Shown: positions 6,934 to 13,917 of the stretch, piece by piece | Numbering within the stretch: the stretch's first letter is position 1 | Layout: each line of letters starts with the position of its first letter | Assembly: GCF_002454115.1 (NCBI RefSeq) | Contig: NZ_DKIH01000009.1 | Coordinates: forward strand, 19,001-83,000 | DNA from: Sphingopyxis sp. UBA6723 | GTDB taxonomy: Bacteria; Pseudomonadota; Alphaproteobacteria; Sphingomonadales; Sphingomonadaceae | DNA length: 64,000 bases | Direction of reading: 5' to 3' | The notes under the pieces: generated by a model | Seen by the model: the letters and a program-made list of their open reading frames with translations, nothing else | Database searches by the model: none | What the model was told of the DNA's origin: nothing | Translations under genes and position numbers: made by a program

Positions 6934-9566
6934 GCGAGCGCGGCTTTGACCGCGGCCACCGCCGCATCCGCCGCGCCGCCGTCGGGACCGCCGCCTTGCG
7001 CCATGTCCGGCCGCCCGCCGCCGCCCTGTCCGCCGAGCGCCGCAACCGCGAGCTTGACGAGATCGACGGCATTATGGGCCACACCCTCGGTCACCCCGAC
7101 CGCGACCGAAGCGCGTCCGTCGTTGACCGCAACGAGCATCGCGACGCCGCGGCCGACCTGCTTCTTCAGCCCGTCGACGGTGCCGCGCAATTCCTTGGGA
7201 TCGAGCCCGTCGACGACCTGCGCGATGAACGCCGTGTCGCCAATCTTTTCAACAGCAGGCCCAGTCGCGCCGCCACCGCCGCGGATCGCGAGCGCCTTCT
7301 TTGCATCAGCGAGCTCGCGCTCGGCCTTCTTCAGCGCCTCGGCCAGCTGCGCAACCCGCGCAGGAACCTCGTCGGGCGAGGTCTTGAGCGCCGCCGCCGC
7401 CGCCTTCAGTGCCTCGTCGCGCCCGTTCAACCATGTTCGCGCGGCTTCGCCGGTCAGCGCTTCGATACGCCGCACACCCGACGACACCGCCGACTCGCTG
7501 ATGATCTTGAGCAACGCAATGTCGCCCAGCGCCCGCACATGCGTCCCGCCGCACAGCTCGACCGAATAATGATTGTCGGTCGCCTTGCCCATGCTCAGCA
7601 CGCGCACTTCGTCGCCATATTTCTCGCCGAACAGCGCCAGCGCGCCCGCCGCGACGGCATCGTCGGGGGTCATCAGCCGTGTCGTCACCGCCTCGTTACC
7701 GCGGATCTGCGCATTCACATCCGCCTCGACATCGGCAATCTCTTCGGGCGTCAGCGCCTTGGGATGCGAGAAGTCGAAGCGGAAGCGATCCTCGGCGACC
7801 AGGCTGCCCTTCTGCGTCACATGCCCGCCCAGCCGATTGCGGAGCGCCGCATGCAGCAGATGCGTCGCGCTGTGATTGGCGCGGATGCGGTCGCGGCGTT
7901 CGGCATCGACGGTCAGTTGCACCGTATCGCCGACCTTCAGCGTCCCCGCCTCCAGCTTCGCCTGATGCGCGTGCAGCCGCCCCAGCGGCTTGCCGGTGTC
8001 GCTGACCGACGCCTTTGCACCGCCCAGCGTCGCGATCGTGCCGCTGTCACCCATCTGGCCGCCGCTTTCGCCGTAAAAGGGCGTCTGGTTGGTCAGCACG
8101 ACCAGCTCGTCGCCCGCCTGCGCGACATCGACCTGAACGCCATCCTTGACCAGCGCGATCACCTGACCCTCGCCCACCGTCGCGCCATATCCCGTGAACT
8201 CGGTGCTCCCATTGGTTTCGGCCAGGTCGAACCAGATTTCCTCCGACGCCTTTTGCCCGCTACCCTTCCACGCCGCGCGCGCCGCCGCCTTCTGCTGCGC
8301 CATCGCCGCATCGAAACCCGCACGATCGACCGCAATGTCCTGCGTGCGCAGCGCATCTTCGGTCAGGTCATAGGGGAAGCCATAGGTGTCGTAGAGCTTG
8401 AACGCCACCTCGCCAGGCAAGGTCGCCCCCGCGCCCATCCCGACCGTCGCCTCGTCGAGCAGCCGCAGCCCCTTGTCGAGCGTCTGGCGGAACTTGGTTT
8501 CTTCGCGCTCCAGCGTCTCGGCGATCAGCGGCTGGGCGCGGATCAGCTCGGGGTAGGCGGCGCCCATCTCGGCGGTCAGCGACGGCAGCAGCCGGTACAT
8601 CAGCGGATCCTTGGCGCCGAGCAGATGCGCATGGCGCATCGCGCGCCGCATGATCCGGCGCAGCACATAACCGCGGCCCTCGTTCGACGGCAGCACGCCG
8701 TCGGCAACCAGGAAGCTCGAGGCGCGCAAATGGTCCGCGATCACCCGGTGGCTGGCCTGCGTCGCGCCCTCGGCCGGAAAGCCGGTCAGGTCGACCGATG
8801 CCGCGATCAGCGCCTTGAACGTGTCGGTGTCATAATTGTCGTGGACGCCCTGCAACACCGCCGCAACGCGCTCCAGCCCCATGCCGGTATCGATGCTCGG
8901 CCGCGGCAGGTCGACGCGGTCGCCCGGCGCCCGCTGGTCATACTGCATGAACACCAGGTTCCAGATTTCGACGAAGCGGTCGCCGTCTTCCTCGGGCGAA
9001 CCCGGCGGGCCGCCCCAGATATGGTCACCATGGTCGTAAAAGATTTCGCTGCACGGCCCGCACGGGCCGGTGTCGCCCATCGACCAGAAATTGTCGTTGG
9101 TCGCGATGCGGATGATCCGCTCTTCGGGCAGCCCGGCGATTTTCTTCCACAGGTCGAACGCCTCGTCATCGGTGTGATAGACGGTGACCGTCAACCGCTC
9201 GGGCGCCAGCCCCCAGGTCTTGGTGATCAGCGTCCACGCATGGTGGATCGCCTGTTCCTTGAAATAATCGCCGAACGAGAAATTGCCCAGCATTTCAAAG
9301 AAGGTATGGTGGCGCGCGGTGAAGCCGACATTGTCGAGGTCGTTATGCTTGCCGCCCGCACGGACGCATTTCTGCGCCGACACCGCGGTGCTGTACGGTC
9401 GCTTTTCCAGCCCGGTGAAGACATTCTTGAACGGCACCATCCCGGCGTTGACGAACATCAACGTCGGGTCGTTGTACGGCACCAGCGGCGCCGACGGCTC
9501 GATATGGTGCCCGGCGCCCCCGAAATAGTCGAGGAACGAGCGGCGAATGTCGTTGGTCGATGTCAT
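6930..9566 (-). CDS. alaS: Alanyl-tRNA synthetase
   Basis: 878-aa class II synthetase charging tRNA-Ala. The catalytic core starts with RRSFLDYFGGAGHH and contains FVNAGMVPFKNVFTG and the class II motif region around ARHHTFFEMLGNFSFGDYF. The editing domain carries the zinc-binding motif NHSATHLLHAALR and the later CGGTH. The C-terminal portion holds the coiled-coil/C-Ala domain, seen as the Ala/Lys-rich AEALKKAERELADAKKALA and a Gly-rich end. The length matches bacterial AlaRS (about 875). In many alphaproteobacteria alaS lies near recA, as here. Downstream it is coupled to an SRPBCC protein. Confidence 0.98.
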   Translation of the reverse strand: MTSTNDIRRSFLDYFGGAGHHIEPSAPLVPYNDPTLMFVNAGMVPFKNVFTGLEKRPYSTAVSAQKCVRAGGKHNDLDNVGFTARHHTFFEMLGNFSFGDYFKEQAIHHAWTLITKTWGLAPERLTVTVYHTDDEAFDLWKKIAGLPEERIIRIATNDNFWSMGDTGPCGPCSEIFYDHGDHIWGGPPGSPEEDGDRFVEIWNLVFMQYDQRAPGDRVDLPRPSIDTGMGLERVAAVLQGVHDNYDTDTFKALIAASVDLTGFPAEGATQASHRVIADHLRASSFLVADGVLPSNEGRGYVLRRIMRRAMRHAHLLGAKDPLMYRLLPSLTAEMGAAYPELIRAQPLIAETLEREETKFRQTLDKGLRLLDEATVGMGAGATLPGEVAFKLYDTYGFPYDLTEDALRTQDIAVDRAGFDAAMAQQKAAARAAWKGSGQKASEEIWFDLAETNGSTEFTGYGATVGEGQVIALVKDGVQVDVAQAGDELVVLTNQTPFYGESGGQMGDSGTIATLGGAKASVSDTGKPLGRLHAHQAKLEAGTLKVGDTVQLTVDAERRDRIRANHSATHLLHAALRNRLGGHVTQKGSLVAEDRFRFDFSHPKALTPEEIADVEADVNAQIRGNEAVTTRLMTPDDAVAAGALALFGEKYGDEVRVLSMGKATDNHYSVELCGGTHVRALGDIALLKIISESAVSSGVRRIEALTGEAARTWLNGRDEALKAAAAALKTSPDEVPARVAQLAEALKKAERELADAKKALAIRGGGGATGPAVEKIGDTAFIAQVVDGLDPKELRGTVDGLKKQVGRGVAMLVAVNDGRASVAVGVTEGVAHNAVDLVKLAVAALGGQGGGGRPDMAQGGGPDGGAADAAVAAVKAALA

Positions 9567-9638
9567 GCGCGCGAATTAGGGACTTTGCCGTCATGCGACA
9601 AGCCGCTTCGTGTCGATGACGATCAACGCCGCAATCGA

Positions 9639-10226
9639 TCAGAAAGCGGTCGCGATCCCCTTGCCCAGATAGCAGGGCAATTGGCGCAGCACATCGGCCT
9701 TCGGCACCCCCTCCTCGATCAGCGCGGCAGGCACTTCGGAGGTGTCGGTGCGCACGACGGTCCAGTCGGCTCCGGGCGCGGTGCGGTGGACCGCGACATA
9801 GCCGCAATCCATCGTGCCATCCTGGCGATCACCGCGGAAATCAAACGCGGCGTAAAGCCCCGGCGGCTGCCCTGCAGGGTCAGCGTACCAGCTGACACGC
9901 AGCACGCGAAGCGTGCCATCAGCCCACAAGGTCGGCCGCTTGCGCAGGTTCATTTCCCATTCCAGCCGCGGGTTTGCCGCCTGAAACGACAACCGCAGCA
10001 TCGTATAGGCGCTGGCATAATCACGCTTCGCGAGCGCCATCGTGTAGGCGGCGAAGCGGCCCATCGCGGCGCTTTCATCGGCCGCCGCGACGGTAAAGGC
10101 CGCACCGTCGGCGCCCGTCGCAATCCGCTCGACCTCGGGACCGAGCGGCGGCACCTGCGCCGCCGCCGAACTGGCGATCAGCCCCAGCGCAGCGAACGGC
10201 AGCCAGCGCCTTCGATCAATAGCCAT
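9639..10226 (-). CDS. Secreted DUF4019-like protein of unknown function
   Basis: 195-aa protein with an N-terminal signal peptide (RRRWLPFAALGLIASSAAAQ). The mature part contains an alpha/beta stretch reminiscent of DUF4019 (ALAKRDYASAYTML, FDFRGDRQDGTMDCGYVAV, W-VVRTDT). Two cysteines (in TMDCGY and LPCYLG) could form a disulfide in the periplasm. Its ATG overlaps the end of the upstream GST gene by 11 nt, so it is the distal member of the ureohydrolase-GST-DUF4019-like gene run. Family assignment is tentative and the function unknown. Confidence 0.75.
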   Translation of the reverse strand: MAIDRRRWLPFAALGLIASSAAAQVPPLGPEVERIATGADGAAFTVAAADESAAMGRFAAYTMALAKRDYASAYTMLRLSFQAANPRLEWEMNLRKRPTLWADGTLRVLRVSWYADPAGQPPGLYAAFDFRGDRQDGTMDCGYVAVHRTAPGADWTVVRTDTSEVPAALIEEGVPKADVLRQLPCYLGKGIATAF

Positions 10227-10842
10227 AATAGGCGCCGCCCTTTTCGCGCGCGCGCTGCCAGGCGGGGCGCGCGTGGCAGGCGTTCACAAAGGCGGCGAGC
10301 TTGGGGTAGCGCGGCGCCATGCCCTGCATGATCGCGATCTCGGCGGGGAAGCTCAGCATGATGTCCGCCGCCGACAGGCTGTCACCAATGAAGTGACCGT
10401 TGTCGCCGACGCGGCTCTCCATATAGGCGAAATGGGCGTCGAGCTGCTGGTTGATCCGCGGTTCGAGCGGCGCCGCGACCTCGCCCAGCCGCGACGTATA
10501 GATGCGCAGCAGGATCGGGGTCATCGCCGATCCTTCGGCAAAATGCAGCCATTCGAGGTGGCTGACATGATCGTCGGTGCCGCGCTCGGGCACCAGATGG
10601 CCGCCGCCATGCCGCTCGCACAGATATTCGGTGATCGCACCCGATTCGATGATCACCCGCTCGCCATCAGAAATCACCGGCGACTTGCCGAGCGGATGGA
10701 CCGCGATCAGTTCAGGCGGCGCCAGATTGGTTGTCGCGTCGCGATCGTAAAATTTGATCTCATAAGGCGCGCCAATTTCCTCGAGCAGCCACAGGATGCG
10801 CTGCGAGCGGCTGTTGTTCAGATGGTGGACGATCAGGGTCAT
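10216..10842 (-). CDS. Glutathione S-transferase
   Basis: 208-aa GST. The thioredoxin-like N-terminal domain opens HHLNNSRSQRILWLLEEIGAPYE and contains GKSPVISDGERVIIESGAITEYL, where Pro and ES contact glutathione. The all-helical C-terminal domain contains the N-capping motif DSLSAADIMLSFP. The NNSRSQR active-site loop resembles theta/beta-like GSTs, with Ser as the candidate activating residue. It conjugates or reduces electrophilic substrates in the cytoplasm; the substrate is unknown. A strong GGAGAG precedes the ATG. It sits 18 bp after the ureohydrolase stop and overlaps the next gene. Confidence 0.93.
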   Translation of the reverse strand: MTLIVHHLNNSRSQRILWLLEEIGAPYEIKFYDRDATTNLAPPELIAVHPLGKSPVISDGERVIIESGAITEYLCERHGGGHLVPERGTDDHVSHLEWLHFAEGSAMTPILLRIYTSRLGEVAAPLEPRINQQLDAHFAYMESRVGDNGHFIGDSLSAADIMLSFPAEIAIMQGMAPRYPKLAAFVNACHARPAWQRAREKGGAYYGY

Positions 10843-10860
10843 GATGCTCTCCTCAGGGGG

Positions 10861-11676
10861 TCAGGTCTTGTAAATGCCGTTTCGGTCGATCAGCGCGGCC
10901 AGCTCGCGGACCAGCTTGGCGCCGAGGATCGCGGTGACGTCGCCGACGTCGCGGCCGGGGTGATGTTCGACAATGTCGGCGCCGACGATTGGCGCGGTCT
11001 GTTTGTGCAGCACCGCCAGCACTTCGCGCACCGTCAGCCCCCCCGGCTCGGGATGCGCGACGCCGGGCGCCGCCGCCGGATCGATGCCGTCGAGGTCGAT
11101 CGAGATATAGAGTGGGCCGTCGAGGACGGGGACGCGATCGGGGGTGAAATTGGCCATCGGAATGACCTCGACCCCGAAGCGCGCCGCCTGTTCGCGGCAA
11201 TGACCGTTGAGCGTCCGGATGCCGACCTGCACCAACCGTGCCGCGTGACCCGCCTCGCAGATGCGCGCGAAGGGCGAGGCATGACTGCGCGGGTTGCCCG
11301 CAAAATCATCGTAGAGATCGGGGTGCGCGTCGAAATGGAGGATATTCACCGGCCCGAAGCAGGTCGCCGCGGCCGCGACGAGCGGAAAGGTCACCGCATG
11401 GTCGCCCCCCAGCGCCAGCGGCACCTCGCCATCCTCTTGCAGCATCACGACATGCCGCCGGATCGCGGCATCGTCGTGCGCGGTGTTTTCAGTCAGCGGC
11501 AGGTCGCCGTCATCGGTGAATGCGACGTCGGCTCCGATCTCCGGGCCAAGCTCGCTCGCCATATTGCCACGATCACTGAACAGCGCTGCGCGGATCGCCG
11601 CAGGCCCGGCAGCCGCGCCGCGCTCGAAGCTGCTGTTGATATCGGTGGGCAGGCCAAAGAGGCGGATCGCAGGCAT
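10861..11676 (-). CDS. Agmatinase/arginase-family ureohydrolase
   Basis: 271-aa manganese hydrolase of the ureohydrolase superfamily. Metal-binding motifs: GGDHAVT, HFDAHPDLYD and SIDLDGIDPAAAPG, followed by the PEPGGLT segment and GADIVEH with the late conserved Glu. Members cleave guanidino groups (agmatine, arginine, formimidoylglutamate, guanidinobutyrate and others); sequence alone does not decide which. I chose the ATG at 11676, which gives the typical family opening MPAIRLFGLPTD; a longer frame upstream runs through a dispersed repeat and is not convincing. It heads a minus-strand run with GST and a secreted protein. A polyamine link with the deacetylase operon at 1 kb is possible but speculative. 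Confidence 0.9.
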   Translation of the reverse strand: MPAIRLFGLPTDINSSFERGAAAGPAAIRAALFSDRGNMASELGPEIGADVAFTDDGDLPLTENTAHDDAAIRRHVVMLQEDGEVPLALGGDHAVTFPLVAAAATCFGPVNILHFDAHPDLYDDFAGNPRSHASPFARICEAGHAARLVQVGIRTLNGHCREQAARFGVEVIPMANFTPDRVPVLDGPLYISIDLDGIDPAAAPGVAHPEPGGLTVREVLAVLHKQTAPIVGADIVEHHPGRDVGDVTAILGAKLVRELAALIDRNGIYKT

Positions 11677-11795
11677 GGCTCGCTTGTAGCTGTTGGCGAG
11701 GGTCACGCAAGGCACCGCGAAAGGGATCGCGATGGTGAGACAGGATAACGGCGCCGACGTGAATGAGGTGCGGTCGACGGCCACCCCGACTATCC

Positions 11796-11878
11796 CCGTT
11801 CGCATCGAGCGAAGTCGAGATGCCCCTCGGCGTCGAACATGGCCGATAGGTGTCTCGACTTCGCTCGACAAGAACGGA
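11796..11878. repeat. Dispersed inverted repeat, family A (copy 1)
   Basis: CGTTCGCATCGAGCGAAGTC at the left pairs with GACTTCGCTCGACAAGAACG at the right around a centre of about 35 bp. A second copy with the same arms and a different centre is at 32269-32350. The arms pair with each other, as in REP/MITE-like palindromes. Confidence 0.8.
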
Positions 11879-11940
11879 GATGGAAAGGCGTCAGCTAACG
11901 ACCGATTGCGGTCATTCGTTTTTGCTGACATTCTTCAGGC

Positions 11941-12183
11941 ATGCCCGACAATAGCTACAGAGGCGGACCGACGCCCGAAGGGATGTGGGCCTGTATCGCC
12001 GGAGGCTTGGTCGGCACTGCTCTATTCCTCTTACTCTTGCTCATTAACACGCTCGGGAATTACGGAGACGGCCAGCGACCCTCCATTCTGATCAACGCTT
12101 TCTTGCCATCTATTTTGGCTGGAGTGGGGGTGAGCTTAGCTGTGTGGCTTTTGGTGAGATTGCTACGACGGAACGACAGCTAA
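11941..12183 (+). CDS. Small two-TM membrane protein of unknown function
   Basis: 80-aa protein with two predicted transmembrane helices: about residues 15-38 (MWACIAGGLVGTALFLLLLL) and 52-73 (AFLPSILAGVGVSLAVWLLV), and a basic C-terminus RLLRRNDS. I do not recognise a family. The ribosome binding site is weak. Local base composition is more AT-rich than the neighbours, which together with the isolated position and adjacent repeat suggests an accessory or recently acquired gene. It could be spurious, but the clean hydrophobic pattern argues for a real protein. Confidence 0.55.
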   Translation: MPDNSYRGGPTPEGMWACIAGGLVGTALFLLLLLINTLGNYGDGQRPSILINAFLPSILAGVGVSLAVWLLVRLLRRNDS

Positions 12184-12315
12184 CCACACTCAAAGCAGAC
12201 ATCTTCGGCAATACCGCCAAAGGCAACCACGCCTGAAAAGGTCAACGGCCGGCGGGTCCACCTGCGGGGAGAGGGGAGTGCAGGCGCAAGGGGCGAAGAC
12301 CCGCCGCCGTTTCCC

Positions 12316-12349
12316 GATCGGCCCGCCAATGCGAACCGATCGGATCGGG
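12316..12349 (-). terminator. Possible hairpin terminator after recA
   Basis: Just downstream of the recA stop on the minus strand, CCGATCGG recurs around a short loop, giving a GC-rich hairpin. There is no T-tract, so intrinsic termination is only a possibility. Confidence 0.3.
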
Positions 12350-12350
12350 A

Positions 12351-13430
12351 TCAGTTGATGTCGTCGCCGTCGTCGTCGGAACCGACCATCATTTCTTCGG
12401 CCACCGCGTCGGTGCGGCTGCGGATCGCGGCCTCGAGCCGTTCCATCAGCTCGGGATTTTCCTTGAGGAAATTCTTCGCATTTTCGCGGCCCTGGCCGAT
12501 GCGGATCGAATCATAGCTGAACCAGGCGCCCGATTTTTCGACCAAGCCGGCCTTGACGCCGATGTCGAGGATCTCGCCGATCTTCGAAATACCCTGCCCG
12601 TACATGATGTCGAATTCGACCTGTTTGAACGGCGGTGCGACCTTGTTCTTCACCACCTTGACCTTGGTCGTGTTGCCGACAATTTCGTCGCCATTCTTGA
12701 TCTGGCCAGTGCGGCGGATGTCGAGGCGGACCGACGCGTAGAATTTCAGCGCATTGCCGCCGGTCGTGGTTTCGGGGTTGCCGTACATCACGCCGATTTT
12801 CATGCGCAGCTGGTTAATGAAGATCACCATGCAGCGCGAGCGGCTGATCGAACCGGTCAGCTTGCGCAGCGACTGCGACATCAAACGCGCTTGCAGGCCG
12901 ACATGGCTGTCGCCCATCTCGCCTTCGATTTCGGCGCGCGGCACGAGCGCCGCGACCGAGTCGACGACAAGCACGTCAATGGCATTCGAGCGCACCAGCG
13001 TATCGACGATTTCCAGCGCCTGCTCGCCGGTGTCGGGCTGCGACACGATCAGTTCGTCGATATTGACGCCGAGCTTGCGGGCATAGACCGGGTCGAGCGC
13101 ATGTTCGGCATCGACGAAAGCGACGGTGCCGCCGCCCTTTTGCGCTTCGGCCAGGCAGTGCAGCGCGAGCGTGGTCTTGCCCGAGCTTTCGGGGCCATAG
13201 ATTTCGATGACGCGGCCGCGCGGCAGGCCGCCGACGCCGAGCGCGATGTCGAGGCCGAGCGAACCGGTCGAAATCGCTTCGACCTGCATCGCTTCCTTCG
13301 AGCCCAATTTCATCACCGAGCCCTTGCCAAAGGCGCGATCGATCTGCGCGAGCGCGGCGTCGAGCGCCTTCTGCCTGTCCGTGTTGTTCACTGATTTCCC
13401 CGATTCGACGAGTGACAATTGTCCGGCCAT
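12351..13430 (-). CDS. recA: Recombinase A
   Basis: 359-aa RecA, the strand-exchange ATPase and LexA co-protease that triggers the SOS response. The Walker A motif GPESSGKT, the loop region EIEGEMGDSHVGLQARLMSQ, the FINQLRMKIGVMYGNPETTTGGNALKF block and the acidic C-terminal tail (GSDDDGDDIN) are all present. The length is standard. The ATG at 13430 is preceded by GGAAGGG. A LexA box lies 77 bp upstream, so expression should be damage-inducible and autoregulated through LexA. Confidence 0.99.
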   Translation of the reverse strand: MAGQLSLVESGKSVNNTDRQKALDAALAQIDRAFGKGSVMKLGSKEAMQVEAISTGSLGLDIALGVGGLPRGRVIEIYGPESSGKTTLALHCLAEAQKGGGTVAFVDAEHALDPVYARKLGVNIDELIVSQPDTGEQALEIVDTLVRSNAIDVLVVDSVAALVPRAEIEGEMGDSHVGLQARLMSQSLRKLTGSISRSRCMVIFINQLRMKIGVMYGNPETTTGGNALKFYASVRLDIRRTGQIKNGDEIVGNTTKVKVVKNKVAPPFKQVEFDIMYGQGISKIGEILDIGVKAGLVEKSGAWFSYDSIRIGQGRENAKNFLKENPELMERLEAAIRSRTDAVAEEMMVGSDDDGDDIN

Positions 13431-13506
13431 TACCGTACCCTTCCAGCTCTAGAGCGACGACAGTAGCATCGCAACGCTGAACCTATGTACGGCATTTGTT
13501 CTTATA

Positions 13507-13521
13507 GAACAAGAGTGGAAC
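13507..13521 (-). promoter_or_regulatory. LexA (SOS) box upstream of recA
   Basis: On the minus strand GTTCCACTCTTGTTC, a perfect GTTC-N7-GTTC alphaproteobacterial SOS operator. It lies 77 bp upstream of recA and is partly overlapped by a second small palindrome (GTTC-TATAA-GAAC). It supports the reading of the equivalent site at 5237-5251. Confidence 0.9.
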
Positions 13522-13566
13522 AAAAAGATTTCTTCCCGGTCGCCGCGGCAGGGGTGACGACAAAGT

Positions 13567-13917
13567 TCAGCCTCCAAACTCAGCCAGTGCGGCCTCGATA
13601 TCGCTGATCCGAAAGGGTTTGGCGACCAGCCGGCGGTGCGCGTGCGCAGGCGGCAGAATGTCCCCGCCGCCCGAGGTGAAGGCAAAGGGAATTCCCCGTT
13701 CGGCCAGCGCGTCCGCAACCGGCCAGCCCTTTTCGTCGCCCAGGTTGATATCGACGAGTGCGCCGCCCAATGATTCGCTCGCGATGATCGCCAGCGCCTC
13801 GTCCCTGCTCGCCGCCTGCGCTGGTTCTGGCAAGCCGAGCGCGTCGAACATGTCGACAAGCATCATGCCGATCAACACATCGTCCTCGACGAGCAGGATA
13901 CGCAAATTATCAGCCAT
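13567..13917 (-). CDS. Single-domain response regulator downstream of cckA
   Basis: 116-aa stand-alone receiver (CheY-like) with no output domain. Acidic pocket residues EDD are at 11-13, the phospho-acceptor Asp56 is in ALVDINLGD, the conserved Thr/Ser position in FAFTSGG and the Lys in LVAKPF. Its ATG overlaps the last 8 nt of cckA, so it is translationally coupled to that kinase. It may act as a phosphate sink or diverter for the CckA pathway, or as an adaptor like other single-domain receivers of alphaproteobacteria (inference). Confidence 0.9.
   Translation of the reverse strand: MADNLRILLVEDDVLIGMMLVDMFDALGLPEPAQAASRDEALAIIASESLGGALVDINLGDEKGWPVADALAERGIPFAFTSGGGDILPPAHAHRRLVAKPFRISDIEAALAEFGG

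Noticed and set aside
6996..10331. 1111-codon open frame on the plus strand opposite alaS
   Set aside because: Antisense shadow in GC-rich DNA: the translation is Arg/His/Gln-rich with no domain pattern, while alaS on the other strand is unambiguous.
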